Source: Lachnospiraceae bacterium (GTDB lineage Bacteria; Bacillota_A; Clostridia; Lachnospirales; Lachnospiraceae). From it: a stretch of 7,271 bases of DNA. Location of the stretch: the NCBI GenBank assembly GCA_017652545.1, contig JAGCAV010000414.1, forward strand, positions 1-7,271, given 5' to 3'. The translations under genes were made by a program, and so were the position numbers. Below are positions 6,989 through 7,271 of the stretch, in pieces (position 1 is the stretch's first letter; the number at the start of each line of letters is the position of its first letter). Under the pieces are notes generated by a model. The model was not told the origin of the DNA. It ran no database searches and worked only from the letters and a program-made list of their open reading frames with translations.

Positions 6989-7047
6989 GGATCTCAAGGA
7001 CATGAGCCGATTCATGCAAGCATGATCGGTTCATGTCTTTGAGATCC
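6989..7047 (+). other. Long imperfect stem-loop, about 28 pairs, candidate structured RNA
   Basis: The arm 6989-7017 (starting GGATCTCAAGGACATGAG) pairs with 7020-7047 (ending CATGTCTTTGAGATCC). One base is bulged (T7011 or T7012) and the apex is very tight, around GCAAGC. The only two non-Watson-Crick pairs are G-T when read on the plus strand, which are G-U wobbles in a plus-strand RNA. The same positions would be C-A mismatches in a minus-strand RNA. Pairing is thus better preserved for a transcript divergent from murG, though two positions are thin evidence. No T-tract follows either side, so it is not a standard terminator. Confidence 0.55.
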
Positions 7048-7059
7048 TGGCATCATCAT

Positions 7060-7089
7060 GTTATCACACTCATCTCTATTTGTCTCCAA
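7060..7089 (-). promoter_or_regulatory. Weak possible promoter upstream of the hairpin array
   Basis: On the minus strand TTGGAG (7089-7084, 3/6) lies 18 bp before GATAAC (7065-7060, 4/6), which is preceded by a TGT extended -10. It would transcribe the hairpin array and murG. The surrounding stretch 7060-7131 is the 3' exon of the group II intron. It also holds a bulged stem, CTCTATTTGT (7074-7083) with ACAAATGTAGAG (7101-7112), which overlaps the proposed spacer. Nothing else is recognisable there. Confidence 0.2.
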
Positions 7090-7131
7090 AGAAAAAGTGA
7101 ACAAATGTAGAGCCGGAACGAAGGTCCGCGA

Positions 7132-7201
7132 ATCGAGTAGGAGGGGGTGATTAACCTCCGTCCTCTCACACCACCGTGCGTACCGTTCGGTACACGGCGG
7201 T
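7132..7201 (-). ncRNA. Group II intron domains V and VI
   Basis: Domain V: ACCGCCGTG (7201-7193) pairs with CACGGTGGT (7178-7170) over 9 pairs. The CGC triad is at 7199-7197, and its G7198 makes the expected G-U wobble with 7173. A 2-nt CG bulge (7180-7179) separates this from TACC/GGTA, which is closed by a GAAC loop (7188-7185). Domain VI: GAG (7167-7165) pairs with CTC (7137-7135). AGGA (7164-7161) pairs with TCCT (7142-7139), and the single adenosine 7138 is bulged between these helices, 7 nt from the 3' end. An upper GGAGG/CCCCC helix (one mismatch) carries a TTAATCA loop. These are the catalytic and branch-point domains for splicing. The GAAC loop departs from the usual GNRA. Confidence 0.82.
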
Positions 7202-7202
7202 T

Positions 7203-7271
7203 TCAATAGTTGACGTGCACCGACTGGTACGCTAAGGCTAAGTCATAGAAGCCTGATCGTACCAGTCTTTC
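7203..7271 (-). CDS. Group II intron reverse transcriptase/maturase, C-terminal 22 residues
   Basis: Reading from the right edge, the frame gives 22 codons ending RSGFYDLALAYQSVHVNY and a TGA at 7205-7203, one base before the domain V helix. Position and orientation are those expected for an intron-encoded protein, which is inserted in domain IV. The protein would combine reverse transcriptase and maturase functions needed for splicing and retrohoming. All catalytic parts lie outside the window, so activity cannot be judged. The last codons also contain a perfect 10-bp inverted repeat, GACTGGTACG (7222-7231) with CGTACCAGTC (7258-7267), so this coding stretch probably folds as an RNA stem as well. 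The identification rests mostly on the adjoining intron RNA domains; the short peptide alone would not be enough. Confidence 0.6.
   Translation of the reverse strand, partial: ERLVRSGFYDLALAYQSVHVNY

Larger units (their letters stand above)
6825..7059. repeat. Hairpin array bounded by 12-bp inverted repeat, MITE- or REP-like
   Basis: ATGATGATGCCA at 6825-6836 is repeated inverted as TGGCATCATCAT at 7048-7059, enclosing about 235 nt made almost wholly of stem-loops. These are at 6838-6854 (7 bp), 6871-6885 (6 bp), 6903-6919 (7 bp), 6941-6967 (GGTTTTCC with GGAAAACC, 8 bp, 11-nt loop) and 6989-7047 (about 28 pairs). The 47-nt repeat carries a second left terminus at 6891, so the terminus was duplicated along with it. 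No transposase gene or clear target-site duplication is seen. It could be a miniature mobile element, a cluster of REP-like palindromes, or a structured RNA. I do not recognise a named family. Confidence 0.6.
7132..7271 (-). mobile_element. 3' end of a group II intron, probably group IIC, cut by right edge
   Basis: The right edge enters a retroelement whose 5' part lies outside the window. Visible in order are the C-terminal codons of its reverse transcriptase/maturase (7271-7203), domain V (7201-7170) and domain VI (7167-7132). The likely 3' splice end is the AT of CTACTCGAT at 7132, so 7131 downward is 3' exon. The CGC triad and CG bulge in domain V fit group IIC, whose members commonly insert just downstream of transcription terminators. 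The matching 5' exon would have to be checked outside the window. The intron has the same orientation as murG and sits about 350 nt upstream of it. Confidence 0.82.

Noticed and set aside
7012..7206. 64-codon minus-strand frame across the intron end and long hairpin
   Set aside because: It translates domains V and VI and the 3' exon. The RNA structure explains this sequence, and such frames next to group II introns are typical false calls.

Overview
The window looks like a chromosomal segment of a moderately GC-rich Clostridia member, most likely Lachnospiraceae-like. This is inferred from the gene families, the GC-leaning codon use, the lipoprotein and Shine-Dalgarno style, and GA-rich intergenic repeats. 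No rRNA or other taxonomic marker is present. All convincing genes lie on the minus strand, so the biological reading direction is right to left.

In reading order the layout is as follows. (1) 7271-7132: the 3' end of a group II intron, comprising the last 22 codons of its reverse transcriptase/maturase, domain V and domain VI with a bulged branch-point adenosine. The CGC triad and CG bulge suggest group IIC. (2) 7131-6786: a gene-free, hairpin-dense stretch. It has a short 3'-exon segment, then an approximately 235-nt array of five stem-loops bounded by a 12-bp inverted repeat and containing a perfect 47-nt direct repeat, then a plausible murG promoter. (3) 6785-5688: murG, the lipid II-forming glycosyltransferase. 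(4) 5597-4224: a MelB-type GPH-family cation:sugar symporter. (5) 4084-2360: a metallo-beta-lactamase/beta-CASP RNase-like protein. (6) 2254-1037: a transglutaminase-fold lipoprotein. (7) 1031 to the left edge: an uncharacterised membrane-anchored protein, partial.

The five protein genes are co-directional. The gaps are 90, 139, 105 and 5 nt. Only the last pair is tight enough to call an operon with confidence. There is no shared pathway across the set: cell-wall synthesis, sugar uptake, RNA processing, and a surface-protein pair. The two gaps flanking the beta-CASP gene each carry, just after the preceding stop codon, a related element made of GA-rich heptad repeats followed by a small hairpin.

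The most unusual parts are the hairpin array between the group II intron and murG, and the repeated post-stop intergenic element. No complete new system is evident. The coding genes belong to recognisable families, except the partial leftmost one.
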